DNA from: RGIG8700 sp045648505 | Lineage (GTDB): Bacteria; Bacillota; Clostridia; RGIG6154 | Assembly: GCA_045648505.1 (NCBI GenBank) | Contig: JAZROD010000033.1 | Coordinates: 1 to 47,615 of the forward strand | Length of the DNA: 47,615 bases | Reading direction: 5' to 3' | In this document: one piece after another, positions 7,053 to 15,817 of the stretch | How positions within the stretch are numbered: the first letter of the stretch is position 1 | Layout of the letters: the number at the start of each line of letters is the position of its first letter | Notes under the pieces: model-generated | The model's input: the letters and a program-made list of their open reading frames with translations, nothing else | Databases searched by the model: none | Told to the model about the DNA's origin: nothing | Position numbers and translations under genes: made by a program

Positions 7053-7932
7053 GTATTATATTGCCGACTACACAATGATAAGCAGAGTAGACCTGAAAAA
7101 AGAAGTTGTAAGCTACGGTGTTAAAATGGCGGGTGCTCAATATGAGTGGGGAGAAACAAAAGGTAAGGGAATTAAAGTTGGAATAATAGACACGGGCGTT
7201 GATATAAATCATAATGATTTATCAGTTAAAGAATATATAAATTTTACATCTGATGATACAAGAAATGTTGAAGACCAGGCGGGGCACGGAACTCATGTGG
7301 CAGGGATTATAGGTGCACGAATGAACGGAGTAGGGGTTGTGGGAGTTGCTCCTGAGTGTGAACTTTATGTGGCAAAAGCTTTTGACGGACAAGGTAAAGG
7401 TGACAATCAGGCTATTATAAATAGTCTTGAATGGATGCTTGAAAAGGGAGTGGATATAGTAAATATGTCCTATTCTTCAACTGAAAAAAATGAAATGGAA
7501 GAAAAACTCATAAGGAAATGCTTTGATAATAATATTTTTATGGTTGCTGCTGCAGGCAACAGAGGAGAAAGAAAGGTAAGCTACCCGGGAAGATATGATG
7601 GCGTGATTGCAGTCAGTTCGGTTGATATGAATAAGGTTAAAAGTGATTTCAGTTCTTATGGGAATGAAATAGATTTGGCTGCGGCAGGTGTTGACATTCT
7701 ATCAACATACAAAAACAGTTCTTATGCAGTTTTAAGTGGAACTTCAATGGCAGCGCCTCTTGTTTCAGGTGCGGCGGCACTTATTCAGGCAAAAGCAATA
7801 AAAAGATTCAAAAGAAAGCTGTCGCCAAAAGAAATGGAAATCGTTATGGGTATTTATGCAGACAATACAGAAGAAGGCAGAAGGTCGAAGTGTTGCGGTT
7901 GTGGGATATTTTCCTTTGGAAGAATAAAATAA
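7051..7932 (+). CDS. Cytoplasmic subtilisin-like serine protease (S8)
   Basis: A 293-residue subtilase with no signal peptide or propeptide, resembling intracellular subtilisins. The triad is Asp47 in IIDTGVD, His79 in GHGTHVAG and Ser232 in SGTSMAAP, with the oxyanion Asn170 in AAAGN. The N-terminus YGVKMAGAQYEWGETKGKG aligns with the start of intracellular serine proteases. The start is chosen as TTG 7051 behind GAGGTGA; ATG at 7075 is the alternative. The C-terminus carries a CCGCG cluster, unusual for the family. The RBS lies in the upstream terminator hairpin. Its role is likely protein turnover during starvation or sporulation, by analogy with the family. Confidence 0.88.
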   Translation: MYYIADYTMISRVDLKKEVVSYGVKMAGAQYEWGETKGKGIKVGIIDTGVDINHNDLSVKEYINFTSDDTRNVEDQAGHGTHVAGIIGARMNGVGVVGVAPECELYVAKAFDGQGKGDNQAIINSLEWMLEKGVDIVNMSYSSTEKNEMEEKLIRKCFDNNIFMVAAAGNRGERKVSYPGRYDGVIAVSSVDMNKVKSDFSSYGNEIDLAAAGVDILSTYKNSSYAVLSGTSMAAPLVSGAAALIQAKAIKRFKRKLSPKEMEIVMGIYADNTEEGRRSKCCGCGIFSFGRIK

Positions 7933-7956
7933 ACGGTCGGTTGACCGTTTATTTTA
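7929..7956. terminator. Shared terminator between convergent genes
   Basis: A 10-bp stem ATAAACGGTC / GACCGTTTAT with loop GGTT and T-rich flanks on both strands. It serves the subtilase (+) and the phosphoesterase (-). Confidence 0.85.
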
Positions 7957-8952
7957 TAATTGTATATGAAAATCTTCTCCTGCACCGAATCTTATGAAAT
8001 CCATCGTCAGCTTTTCAGGATTGTATATAACTGTATCCCACAAATCTGCGGTGTGGGTTCCTGCCACTCTTCTTGGTGAAAAACCGCCTTCCTTTTCGCC
8101 CCAACCATCACCCTTGTTGATTTCGTGAAGTCGGTTACAAGCCATTTCCAAAACAGTAAAAGGTAAAACAGATTGCTTTACAATTCTGTCATAGTGAGTG
8201 TGTCCTGCAAGCATAAGAATTATTTTAGCAGAAGATTTGTTTGTAAAGTCTGCGGAAAAGGCAGAGCTTTTAAATTTTTTACCTTCAGCAAAAGCATTAA
8301 GATAGCTTATGAACTCGTCCTTGTTTTCAGTTCTTCTGTCACCGTCAATTGGATTGATATGAGTCAAAAGAATAATTTTGTAGTTATCAGGAGTTGAAAG
8401 AAGGGTGTCTGTAAGCCATCCTATTTGCTCTTCATACCAACCGTAATGGTTGCCATCATTATCCTGAAAACACGCCATAAGACTTATAAATCGTGTTTTG
8501 TGCTCTTTGAAATCAACACTGTAGTAAGGTTTGCTTTCTTTAAAACTACTCAATTTATCCTTCTGGAAATCAACAAAGATTTTGTACCATTGATTTTCAA
8601 TTGGCGGTTGAGCATTGGTGCCATCGTGGTTGCCAGGGACTAAATAACAGTTTTTGTTGCAGGCAAGTAAGTTATCTCTTGCCTCTGTTAAAAAAGCAAC
8701 AGTTTTTTCTTCTGTCCAGTAATTTTTCATAAACCACATAAGGTCTCCAAGATGAAAAAGACAGTCAATGTCAACAACGCGGTTAAGAGCTTCAATATTT
8801 TCAAAGTCATACATATGTCCGCTGGCTTCAGGCTCTGTAAAAGAAAAAATGTGAGAGTCCGAAATCAAATTAAAGCATAAGCATCCTTCGGTTTTTAGTT
8901 TGTTTATTGTTTCGACAGTTTTATTGAATTCCTCTGTATAATATGGCTTCAT
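7954..8952 (-). CDS. Calcineurin-like metallophosphoesterase
   Basis: A 332-residue binuclear metallophosphoesterase. The five family motifs occur in order: SDSHIF (DxH), FHLGDLMW (GDxx), VPGNHDG (GNHD), LLTHINP and LAGHTHYD (GHTH). No signal peptide or membrane segment is seen. The substrate is unknown; the family includes nucleases, nucleotidases and protein phosphatases. It lies 11 bp downstream of endonuclease III and is probably cotranscribed with it. It ends in a terminator shared with the convergent subtilase gene. Confidence 0.85.
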   Translation of the reverse strand: MKPYYTEEFNKTVETINKLKTEGCLCFNLISDSHIFSFTEPEASGHMYDFENIEALNRVVDIDCLFHLGDLMWFMKNYWTEEKTVAFLTEARDNLLACNKNCYLVPGNHDGTNAQPPIENQWYKIFVDFQKDKLSSFKESKPYYSVDFKEHKTRFISLMACFQDNDGNHYGWYEEQIGWLTDTLLSTPDNYKIILLTHINPIDGDRRTENKDEFISYLNAFAEGKKFKSSAFSADFTNKSSAKIILMLAGHTHYDRIVKQSVLPFTVLEMACNRLHEINKGDGWGEKEGGFSPRRVAGTHTADLWDTVIYNPEKLTMDFIRFGAGEDFHIQL

Positions 8953-8963
8953 ATAGTTTCTCC

Positions 8964-9590
8964 TTATATGTTCTTAGGACAGATTTCTCTTACGGGACAA
9001 GTGTCGCATAAGGGTTTTCTTGCGTCACAGTATTTTCTGCCGTGAAGAACAGTCTGATGACAAAATCTTGCCTGATTTTCAGGTGGAATGATTTTTTTCA
9101 GTGCAAGCTCTATTTTATATGGGTCTTTTCCTGATGCAAGCTTCATTCTGTTTGAAAGTCTTATCATATGGGTATCAACCACAACACCAGGTTTGCCGAA
9201 AGCATCCCCAAGCACAAGGTTTGCAGTTTTTCTTCCTGTGCCGTCAAGGGTTAAAAGGTCTTCCATTGTATCGGGAACCTGACCACCGAAATTTTCCACA
9301 AGCTTTTTAGCGCAGGCAACAATGTTTTTTGCCTTGTTTTTATAGAGACCTAATGATTTAATAATATTTTCAATATCTGAAACATCCGCATTGGCAAAAT
9401 CCTCTGCTGTTTTATATTTAGCATATAAATCTTTGGTTACCATATTAACTCTTTCATCTCTGCATTGTGCAGAAAGCTGAGTTGATATTAAAAGCTGAAG
9501 CGGATTTTCTGTTATTAAAGAGCACTCTGCATCAGGGTACTCTTTATCATAGATATCTATTAGTTTTAATATAAATTCTTTTTTGTTCAT
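8964..9590 (-). CDS. nth: Endonuclease III, DNA glycosylase/AP lyase
   Basis: A 208-residue base-excision repair enzyme that removes oxidised pyrimidines and nicks abasic sites. The helix-hairpin-helix region TLDGTGRKTANLVLG contains the catalytic Lys. The catalytic Asp is in VVVDTHMIRLSNR. Four cysteines at the C-terminus, spaced C-x6-C-x2-C-x5-C (CDARKPLCDTCPVREIC), bind a 4Fe-4S cluster. ATG 9590 is preferred over an in-frame upstream codon at 9623: GGTGG is just ahead of it, and the -10 box at 9606-9611 lies inside the longer frame. It is divergent from rarA. Confidence 0.95.
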   Translation of the reverse strand: MNKKEFILKLIDIYDKEYPDAECSLITENPLQLLISTQLSAQCRDERVNMVTKDLYAKYKTAEDFANADVSDIENIIKSLGLYKNKAKNIVACAKKLVENFGGQVPDTMEDLLTLDGTGRKTANLVLGDAFGKPGVVVDTHMIRLSNRMKLASGKDPYKIELALKKIIPPENQARFCHQTVLHGRKYCDARKPLCDTCPVREICPKNI

Positions 9591-9605
9591 ATAACCACCA
9601 GAAAA

Positions 9606-9634
9606 AGTATAGCATATAAACAAGTTCTTTGCAA
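9606..9634 (-). promoter_or_regulatory. Promoter of nth
   Basis: On the minus strand: TTGCAA (9634-9629), 17-bp spacer, TATACT (9611-9606). It places the transcript start only about ten bases before the nth ATG. Confidence 0.75.
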
Positions 9635-9636
9635 TA

Positions 9637-9665
9637 TTGACTTTAAAACTATTCTATATTATAAT
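9637..9665 (+). promoter_or_regulatory. Promoter of rarA
   Basis: TTGACT (9637-9642), 17-bp spacer, TATAAT (9660-9665). Its -35 box is two bases from the divergent nth -35 box. Confidence 0.85.
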
Positions 9666-9695
9666 TCACTTATTAAAGGATAAAAGAGGTTTGTT

Positions 9696-10958
9696 ATGAG
9701 AATTCCACTTGCGGACAGAATACGCCCGTCAACTATTGACGAGGTTGTAGGTCAAAGTCACCTTATCGGTAAAGGTAAAATTTTATATGAAGTTATACAG
9801 GGCGGAGAAATCCCCAACCTGATTTTTTACGGACCTTCAGGAGTGGGAAAAACAACTGTTGCCAATATTATTGCGGCAAAATCAAACAAGAAACTTTACA
9901 AGTTGAATGCAACCACCTGTTCTGTTTCAGATATTAAAAATATTATAGCAGAGCTTGATACGATAATGACAGGCAATGGTGTTATTTTATATTTGGACGA
10001 AATTCAGAATTTTAATAAAAGACAACAACAATCTCTTTTAGAGGTAATTGAAAACGGAAAAATAACTTTAATTGCAAGTACAACGGAAAATCCGTATTTT
10101 TATATTTACAATGCTCTTTTGTCAAGATGTTGTGTTTATGAATTTAAAGCACTTTCGGCAGAAGAAATTGAAAAAGCGGCAGAAAGAGCAGTAAAAATTC
10201 TTGAAGAAGAATATAAAAAAGAAATTGTATTTGAAAAAGAGGCTCTTACTCATCTTGCTAATGTTGCGGGCGGAGATGTAAGAAAATGTCTTAACGGCGT
10301 TGAAATGTCTGTCCTTGCTAAAATCTATACAGAGGGCAAAATTACTGTAAGTATTGATGATGTTTGTCAGGTAACACAGAAAACTGCACTTAAATATGAC
10401 AAAGACGGAGATAACCACTACGACCTTTTATCAGCTTTTCAGAAATCGATAAGAGGTTCTGACCCTGATGCGGCAATGTTTTATCTTGCAAAGCTTATTC
10501 TTTCAGGCGATTTGATGAGCATCTGCAGAAGACTTATGGTTATTGCATCGGAAGATATCGGACTTGCATATCCTATGGCAAGTGTTATAGTAAAAAGCTG
10601 TTGCGACAGTGCCTTTCAGCTTGGCTTCCCTGAAGCAAGAATACCTCTTGCAAATGCAACTCTCACTCTTGCAAATGCACCAAAATCAAATTCTGCCATA
10701 AATGCAATAGATGCGGCAATTTCCCTTATAGAAAGTGAAGATACAGGAGAAATACCTGCACATATTAAAGATGCACACTATGGCGGTGCGGCAAAGCTTG
10801 GCAGAGGGCTTACATATAAGTATCCACACGCTTATGAAAACCACTATGTTAAGCAACAATATTTGCCTGATAAAGTAAAAAATGAAGTTTTCTATGTACC
10901 CGGTGACAATAAAAATGAAATTGCAACTAAGGAATATTGGGAGAAAATCAAAAAATGA
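9696..10958 (+). CDS. rarA: RarA/MgsA-type AAA+ ATPase
   Basis: A 420-residue replication-associated recombination factor of the RarA/MgsA/WRNIP1 family. Walker A is GPSGVGKT (46-53), Walker B is ILYLDE (97-102), sensor STTENP is at about 128 and the arginine-finger region is LLSRC (Arg144). The C-terminal half has the tetramerisation region with YKYPHAYENHYVKQQYLP, typical of the family. It acts at stalled replication forks. It starts MRIPLADRIRPSTIDEVVGQ, behind AAAGAGG. Its stop overlaps the MATE start (ATGA), so the two are one operon. Confidence 0.93.
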   Translation: MRIPLADRIRPSTIDEVVGQSHLIGKGKILYEVIQGGEIPNLIFYGPSGVGKTTVANIIAAKSNKKLYKLNATTCSVSDIKNIIAELDTIMTGNGVILYLDEIQNFNKRQQQSLLEVIENGKITLIASTTENPYFYIYNALLSRCCVYEFKALSAEEIEKAAERAVKILEEEYKKEIVFEKEALTHLANVAGGDVRKCLNGVEMSVLAKIYTEGKITVSIDDVCQVTQKTALKYDKDGDNHYDLLSAFQKSIRGSDPDAAMFYLAKLILSGDLMSICRRLMVIASEDIGLAYPMASVIVKSCCDSAFQLGFPEARIPLANATLTLANAPKSNSAINAIDAAISLIESEDTGEIPAHIKDAHYGGAAKLGRGLTYKYPHAYENHYVKQQYLPDKVKNEVFYVPGDNKNEIATKEYWEKIKK

Positions 10959-12283
10959 ATATACAGCTTTCGGAACATTTTAATTACAGAAAATTATTAA
11001 GGTTTACCCTTCCTTCAATAATAATGATGTTGTTTACCTCAATTTACGGTGTGGTAGATGGATTCTTTGTTTCAAATATAGTTGGGAAAACACCTTTTGC
11101 GGCAGTTAATTTTATAATGCCTCTTCTTATGGTGGTGGCGGTGCCGGGATTTATGTTTGGCACAGGCGGTTCGGCACTTATTGCCAAAACTATGGGAGAG
11201 GGAAACAAACAAAAAGCAAATAATTTATTTTCGTTTTTTGTCTTTTGCACTTTTGTAATAGGTATTGTTATTACCATTCTTAGCATTGTTTTTTTACCGC
11301 AGATTGCAAAAGCTCTTGGGGCGGAAGGACAAATGCTTGAAGATTGCATTGTGTATGGAAGAATTGTACTTGGTGCACTTCCTTTCTATATGCTTCAGCT
11401 TGAGTTCCAGACCTTTTTTGTTACTGCAGAAAAACCACAGCTTGGGCTTTACAGTACAATAGCTGCAGGTGTTACTAACATCATTTTAGATGCACTTTTT
11501 ATGGCGACTTTCAGATGGGGGATTGTAGGTGCGGCACTTGCAACTGCATTCAGTCAGCTTGTGGGCGGAATAGCACCTATTGTATATTTCTCTGTGAATA
11601 ATAACAGTCTTTTAAAACTGCAGAAATTTAATTGTGATGGGAAAGCACTTTTAAAAGCGTGCACTAACGGTTCATCTGAACTTATGAGTAATATTTCAAT
11701 GTCGGTTGTTGGTATGCTTTATAATCTTCAGCTTTTAAAGTATGCAGGTGAAAACGGAATTGCGGCGTATGGCGTTCTTATGTATGTAAACTTTGCATTT
11801 ATTTCAATGTTTATAGGTTACAGTGTTGGAACTGCTCCTGTTATAAGTTATCACTATGGTGCGCAAAATCACGATGAACTTAAAAGTCTTTTGAGAAAAA
11901 GCGTAGTTATAATATCGGCATTTGCGGTTTTGATGTTTGTTCTTGCAGAAGTTTTTGCAAAATCTCTGTCGCAGATTTTCGTAGGTTATGACAAAGAACT
12001 TATGGAAATGACATTAAGGGGATTCTTAATCTTTTCATTCTCCTTTTTGTTTGCAGGGTTTGCAATCTTTGGGTCAGGGTTCTTTACTGCCCTTAATGAC
12101 GGACTTACATCTGCAACAATATCGTTTTTAAGAACACTTGTTTTTCAGATTGCGGCGGTTTTGATACTGCCTCTTATATGGGAACTTGATGGTATATGGA
12201 TTTCTGTAGTGTTTGCAGAAATTATGGCAGTTGCTCTTACGGTTGTTTATATATTCGCAAAGCGAAAAAAATATAAGTATTAA
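10955..12283 (+). CDS. MATE family multidrug exporter
   Basis: A 442-residue integral membrane protein with about twelve hydrophobic segments and the MATE N-terminal pattern (LRFTLPSIIMMLFTSIYGVV, GGSALIAKTMGEGN). It exchanges Na+ or H+ for cationic drugs or metabolites. The start is ATG 10955, which overlaps the rarA stop by the ATGA arrangement; an in-frame codon at 10937 lies inside rarA and is less likely. Coupling to rarA is probably only transcriptional. A symmetrical terminator follows at 12284. Substrate is unknown. Confidence 0.92.
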   Translation: MNIQLSEHFNYRKLLRFTLPSIIMMLFTSIYGVVDGFFVSNIVGKTPFAAVNFIMPLLMVVAVPGFMFGTGGSALIAKTMGEGNKQKANNLFSFFVFCTFVIGIVITILSIVFLPQIAKALGAEGQMLEDCIVYGRIVLGALPFYMLQLEFQTFFVTAEKPQLGLYSTIAAGVTNIILDALFMATFRWGIVGAALATAFSQLVGGIAPIVYFSVNNNSLLKLQKFNCDGKALLKACTNGSSELMSNISMSVVGMLYNLQLLKYAGENGIAAYGVLMYVNFAFISMFIGYSVGTAPVISYHYGAQNHDELKSLLRKSVVIISAFAVLMFVLAEVFAKSLSQIFVGYDKELMEMTLRGFLIFSFSFLFAGFAIFGSGFFTALNDGLTSATISFLRTLVFQIAAVLILPLIWELDGIWISVVFAEIMAVALTVVYIFAKRKKYKY

Positions 12284-12310
12284 AAAATACGCCCAATCAG
12301 GGCGTATTTT
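12284..12310. terminator. Bidirectional terminator between MATE gene and tmcAL
   Basis: A perfect 11-bp stem AAAATACGCCC / GGGCGTATTTT with loop AATCA. Confidence 0.9.
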
Positions 12311-13413
12311 CATAATATAATCGGCGAAGTGGTTAAATCTGCTTTGCCGTTTTTGTTTGCAAATAAATTGTAAATATCTGTTGCTTTGAAGTCTTGCTCA
12401 AGAAGATTTTGTGGCGCATCTGCACATTTTGTAATAACAGGGATTCTTGGTGAAATCATTTTCAGATAATTTGATTTTTCTTTTTTAAGCCCCAGTATTC
12501 TTATAAATTCAGGTGCGTCAGAAATGTTGTCTTTTTTAATGTCAAGCAAAATGTTAAAAAGCATTCTTGAAATTGAACTGTATGTGTATCTTTTTGATTT
12601 TACGGACAAAATAAATTCGTCTAAAGTTCCATCCTTGAAAGCGTTTTCATAAATCTTGTTTTCAAGACCTTCTCTTACTTCGCAGATATCCTTTATATAT
12701 TCAGGACCTTTTGAAATAACCGAATATTTAATTGCTTTTACAAAGTCTTCTGCAGAAAGGGGAGTAAGATGGGAAAAATCAACAGGAGTGTATTTTGAAA
12801 TATTTGAGTCTTTAATATTTTCTCTTATATAAGATGCACTGCAAAAATCTCCCGATGGAGTGCTTTCGTTATGATTTGTCATAAATCTTTCAACGGGAAC
12901 GGGAATAATAGATTTGTTTATTTTCTTTATTGCCTTGATATATTCGCAACCTAAAATATTGTTAGGCTTTGATAAAATATCAGAGCCGGATGCATATTCT
13001 CTTGCTTTTGCAAAGGAATTTCCCTCTTTAAGAGAACTTTTAAGAGCTTCCTTATCCATATTTTCAATACTTTCAACAGCGCACAAAAGCTCATCAAGTG
13101 AGTTTTCTGCACCAAAGGAAAGGTGAGTGATTCCCAGTTGGTTTAAAAGATGAACACCACCAAAAGCAAATCTTTCTGCAGATGCCATAGAAAAGCTTAC
13201 AGGGATTTCAACAACTAAATCTGCACCATTTTCAAGAGCAAACCTTGTTCTTTCCCATTTGTCAAACACAGAAGGTCCGCCTCTTTGAACAAAGCTTCCA
13301 CTCATAGCCACGATGGTTATATCGGGATTTATAAGCTCTTTAGCCTTGTCAATCTGGTGTTTATGACCGTTGTGAAAAGGGTTGTATTCGGCTATGATAC
13401 CTAAAATTTTCAA
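12310..13413 (-). CDS. tmcAL: tRNA(Met) cytidine acetate ligase TmcAL
   Basis: A 367-residue nucleotidyltransferase-fold enzyme (formerly YlbM / DUF795). It activates acetate with ATP and acetylates C34 of elongator tRNA-Met. It begins MKILGIIAEYNPFHNGHKHQ, with the nucleotidyltransferase HNGH motif at His14-His17, then MSGSFVQRGGPSVFDKWERT and GADLVVEIP, hallmarks of the family. Length is normal. Its neighbour pta makes acetyl phosphate from acetyl-CoA and is divergent; a link through acetate metabolism is only suggestive. The end overlaps the shared terminator. Confidence 0.93.
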   Translation of the reverse strand: MKILGIIAEYNPFHNGHKHQIDKAKELINPDITIVAMSGSFVQRGGPSVFDKWERTRFALENGADLVVEIPVSFSMASAERFAFGGVHLLNQLGITHLSFGAENSLDELLCAVESIENMDKEALKSSLKEGNSFAKAREYASGSDILSKPNNILGCEYIKAIKKINKSIIPVPVERFMTNHNESTPSGDFCSASYIRENIKDSNISKYTPVDFSHLTPLSAEDFVKAIKYSVISKGPEYIKDICEVREGLENKIYENAFKDGTLDEFILSVKSKRYTYSSISRMLFNILLDIKKDNISDAPEFIRILGLKKEKSNYLKMISPRIPVITKCADAPQNLLEQDFKATDIYNLFANKNGKADLTTSPIIL

Positions 13414-13464
13414 AAAAACTCACTCCTTTTTTTACAGTATAGCACAAAAACGGATAAAATACTA

Positions 13465-13493
13465 TTGAAATTTTAATAAATTTGTTTTATAAT
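13465..13493 (+). promoter_or_regulatory. Promoter of pta-ackA
   Basis: TTGAAA (13465-13470), 17-bp spacer, TATAAT (13488-13493). Confidence 0.85.
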
Positions 13494-13531
13494 ATAAGTA
13501 ATTATGATTATATTGGAAGGATGTTGAAAAA

Positions 13532-14533
13532 ATGAGTGGATTTTTAGATCGTATTAAAGAAAGAGCAAAGGCTGACAAGAAAACAGTTGTTCTCCCTGAA
13601 TCAATGGACAGAAGAACTTTCGAAGCAGCTGAAAAAATCTTAAAAGAGGATATTGCAAACCTTATCATCATCGGCACAAAAGCTGAAGTTGAAGAAAACA
13701 GCAAAGGCCTTGATATTTCTAAGGCTACAATCATTGACCCATTTACTTATGAAAAAACAGAAGAATATGCAAATCTTTTTGTTGAATTAAGAAAATCAAA
13801 AGGTCTTACATACGAAGAAGCAAAGAAAACTATGCTTAATGACTATATGTACTATGCTTGTCTTATGGTAAAAGCAGGCGATGCAGACGGTGTTGTTTCA
13901 GGTGCTTGTCATTCAACAGGTGACACATTAAGACCATCACTTCAGATTATCAAAACAAAACCTGGTGTTAAACTTGTATCAGCATTCTTCGTAATGGTTG
14001 TTCCAAACTGTGAATATGGTGCAAACGGCACATTTATCTTCGGTGACAGTGGTCTTGTTCAGAACCCATCATCAGAAGAACTTGCTGCAATCGCAGCTTG
14101 CTCTGCAGAATCATTTGAAATTCTTGCAGAAGAAGAAGCAGTTGTTGCTATGCTTTCACACTCTTCAATGGGTAGTGCAAAACACGCTGATGTTGATAAA
14201 GTTATCGAAGCAACAAGAATCTGTAAAGAAGCTAATCCAAACCTTAAAGTTGACGGTGAACTTCAGCTTGACGCTGCTATTGTTCCTTCAATCGGTTCAT
14301 CAAAAGCTCCTGAATCAAAAGTTGCAGGTAAAGCAAATGTTTTAGTATTCCCTGACCTTGATGCAGGTAACATCGGTTACAAATTAGTTCAGAGACTTGC
14401 AAAAGCAGAAGCTTACGGTCCTATCACACAGGGTATCGCAATGCCTATCAATGACCTTTCAAGAGGTTGCAGTGCAGACGATATCGTTGGTGTTGTTGCA
14501 ATTACAGCAGTTCAGGCACAGGGTATTAAATAA
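13532..14533 (+). CDS. pta: Phosphate acetyltransferase
   Basis: A 333-residue enzyme converting acetyl-CoA plus phosphate to acetyl phosphate plus CoA. It begins MSGFLDRIKERAKADKKTVV, with LPESMDRRTFEAAEKIL, VSGACHSTGDTLRPSLQIIK and FPDLDAGNIGYKLVQRLA, all family signatures. It is the short form without the N-terminal regulatory domains of enterobacterial Pta. RBS GGAAGG precedes the ATG. ackA follows after 21 bases, giving the standard acetate and ATP-forming pathway of a fermenter. Codon use is strongly biased, as expected for a highly expressed gene. Confidence 0.96.
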   Translation: MSGFLDRIKERAKADKKTVVLPESMDRRTFEAAEKILKEDIANLIIIGTKAEVEENSKGLDISKATIIDPFTYEKTEEYANLFVELRKSKGLTYEEAKKTMLNDYMYYACLMVKAGDADGVVSGACHSTGDTLRPSLQIIKTKPGVKLVSAFFVMVVPNCEYGANGTFIFGDSGLVQNPSSEELAAIAACSAESFEILAEEEAVVAMLSHSSMGSAKHADVDKVIEATRICKEANPNLKVDGELQLDAAIVPSIGSSKAPESKVAGKANVLVFPDLDAGNIGYKLVQRLAKAEAYGPITQGIAMPINDLSRGCSADDIVGVVAITAVQAQGIK

Positions 14534-14554
14534 TATTTGAAAGGAAGTAATAAA

Positions 14555-15745
14555 ATGAAAATTTTAGTTATAAACGCAGGTAGCTCATCACTTAAATATC
14601 AGCTTATTGATATGGACAAGAATGATGTTTTAGCAAAAGGTCTTTGCGAAAGAATCGGACTTGAAGGTTCACTTTTAACACATCAGGCTAAGGGTGAAAA
14701 GTTCCCTCTTGAAATTCCTATGAAAGATCATAGCGATGCTATCAATGCAGTTATCGCAGCGCTTGTTAACGAAGAGCACGGCGTTATTGCAGATATGAGC
14801 GAAATCACAGCAGTAGGACACAGAGTTGTTCACGGCGGTGAAGCATTCAGTGGTTCTGTTATTATTACAGAAGCAGTTAAAAATGCTCTTGAAGCTTGCA
14901 TTGAACTTGCTCCGCTTCACAACCCACCAAACCTTACAGGTATCGCTGCTTGTGAAAAAGCAATGCCAGGTGTTCCACAGGTTGCAGTATTTGATACAGC
15001 ATTCCATCAGTCAATGCCTGCATCATCATACCTTTATGCACTTCCTTATGAATATTATGAAAAACATAAGGTTAGAAGATATGGCTTCCACGGTACATCA
15101 CACAAATATGTAACAGGAAGAGCTGCAGAAATGCTCGGCAAAAAAGCAGAAGATTTAAAAATTATCACATGTCACCTTGGTAACGGTTCATCAATCACAG
15201 CTGTTAAAAACGGTAAGAGCTTTGATACAACAATGGGCTTCACACCTCTTGCAGGTACATTAATGGGAACAAGATGCGGTGATATCGACCCTGCGATTGT
15301 AACATTCCTTATGAATAAAGAAGGCCTTTCAACAAAAGAAATCGATGCTGTTATGAACAAACAGTCAGGTATCTTCGGTGTATCAGGCGTATCAAGTGAC
15401 TTCAGAGATGTTGCAGCTGCAGCAGCAGACGGCAACAAGAGAGCAGAAGTTGGTCTTGAAATGTTCTATTATGAAATTAAAAAGTTCATCGGCTCTTATG
15501 CAGCAGCTATGGGCGGTGTAGATGCAATCGTATTTACAGCAGGTATCGGTGAAAACGATAAGACATTAAGAAAAGAAGTTGCTTCAGGTCTTGAATTCTT
15601 AGGCGTTGCTATTGACGATGAAAAGAACTCAATCAGAGGTCAGGAAATTGATATTTCAGCTGAAGGTGCAAAAGTTAAGACTCTTGTTATTCCAACAAAC
15701 GAAGAATTGATGATTGCTATGGAAACAAAGGCACTTGTTGATTGA
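14555..15745 (+). CDS. ackA: Acetate kinase
   Basis: A 396-residue enzyme that transfers phosphate from acetyl phosphate to ADP, yielding acetate and ATP. N-terminal VINAGSSSLKYQ binds phosphate; Arg90 in GHRVVHGG, Asp147 in VFDTAFH and the nearby His151 are the expected active-site residues. MGFTPLAGTLMGTRCGDIDP is the second acetate-kinase signature. The start is ATG 14555 behind AAAGGAAG, not the in-frame codon six residues earlier. It forms an operon with pta. Confidence 0.97.
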   Translation: MKILVINAGSSSLKYQLIDMDKNDVLAKGLCERIGLEGSLLTHQAKGEKFPLEIPMKDHSDAINAVIAALVNEEHGVIADMSEITAVGHRVVHGGEAFSGSVIITEAVKNALEACIELAPLHNPPNLTGIAACEKAMPGVPQVAVFDTAFHQSMPASSYLYALPYEYYEKHKVRRYGFHGTSHKYVTGRAAEMLGKKAEDLKIITCHLGNGSSITAVKNGKSFDTTMGFTPLAGTLMGTRCGDIDPAIVTFLMNKEGLSTKEIDAVMNKQSGIFGVSGVSSDFRDVAAAAADGNKRAEVGLEMFYYEIKKFIGSYAAAMGGVDAIVFTAGIGENDKTLRKEVASGLEFLGVAIDDEKNSIRGQEIDISAEGAKVKTLVIPTNEELMIAMETKALVD

Positions 15746-15757
15746 TAAAATTTTTGC

Positions 15758-15786
15758 TTGACAAATTCAAATTGTTTTAGTATAAT
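15758..15786 (+). promoter_or_regulatory. Consensus promoter of yceD-rpmF
   Basis: A perfect TTGACA (15758-15763), 17-bp spacer and TATAAT (15781-15786). Confidence 0.92.
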
Positions 15787-15817
15787 AACTTGTACTGTGC
15801 GTGCGGAGGTAGACAAT

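Noticed and set aside
8964..9623. Longer nth reading frame starting at 9623
   Set aside because: The -10 box of its own promoter lies inside the extension, and the RBS fits the ATG at 9590.
13998..14345. Overlapping reading frame inside pta
   Set aside because: It is a same-strand shadow caused by biased codon use in a highly expressed gene, with leucine/glutamine-rich low-complexity translation and no RBS.
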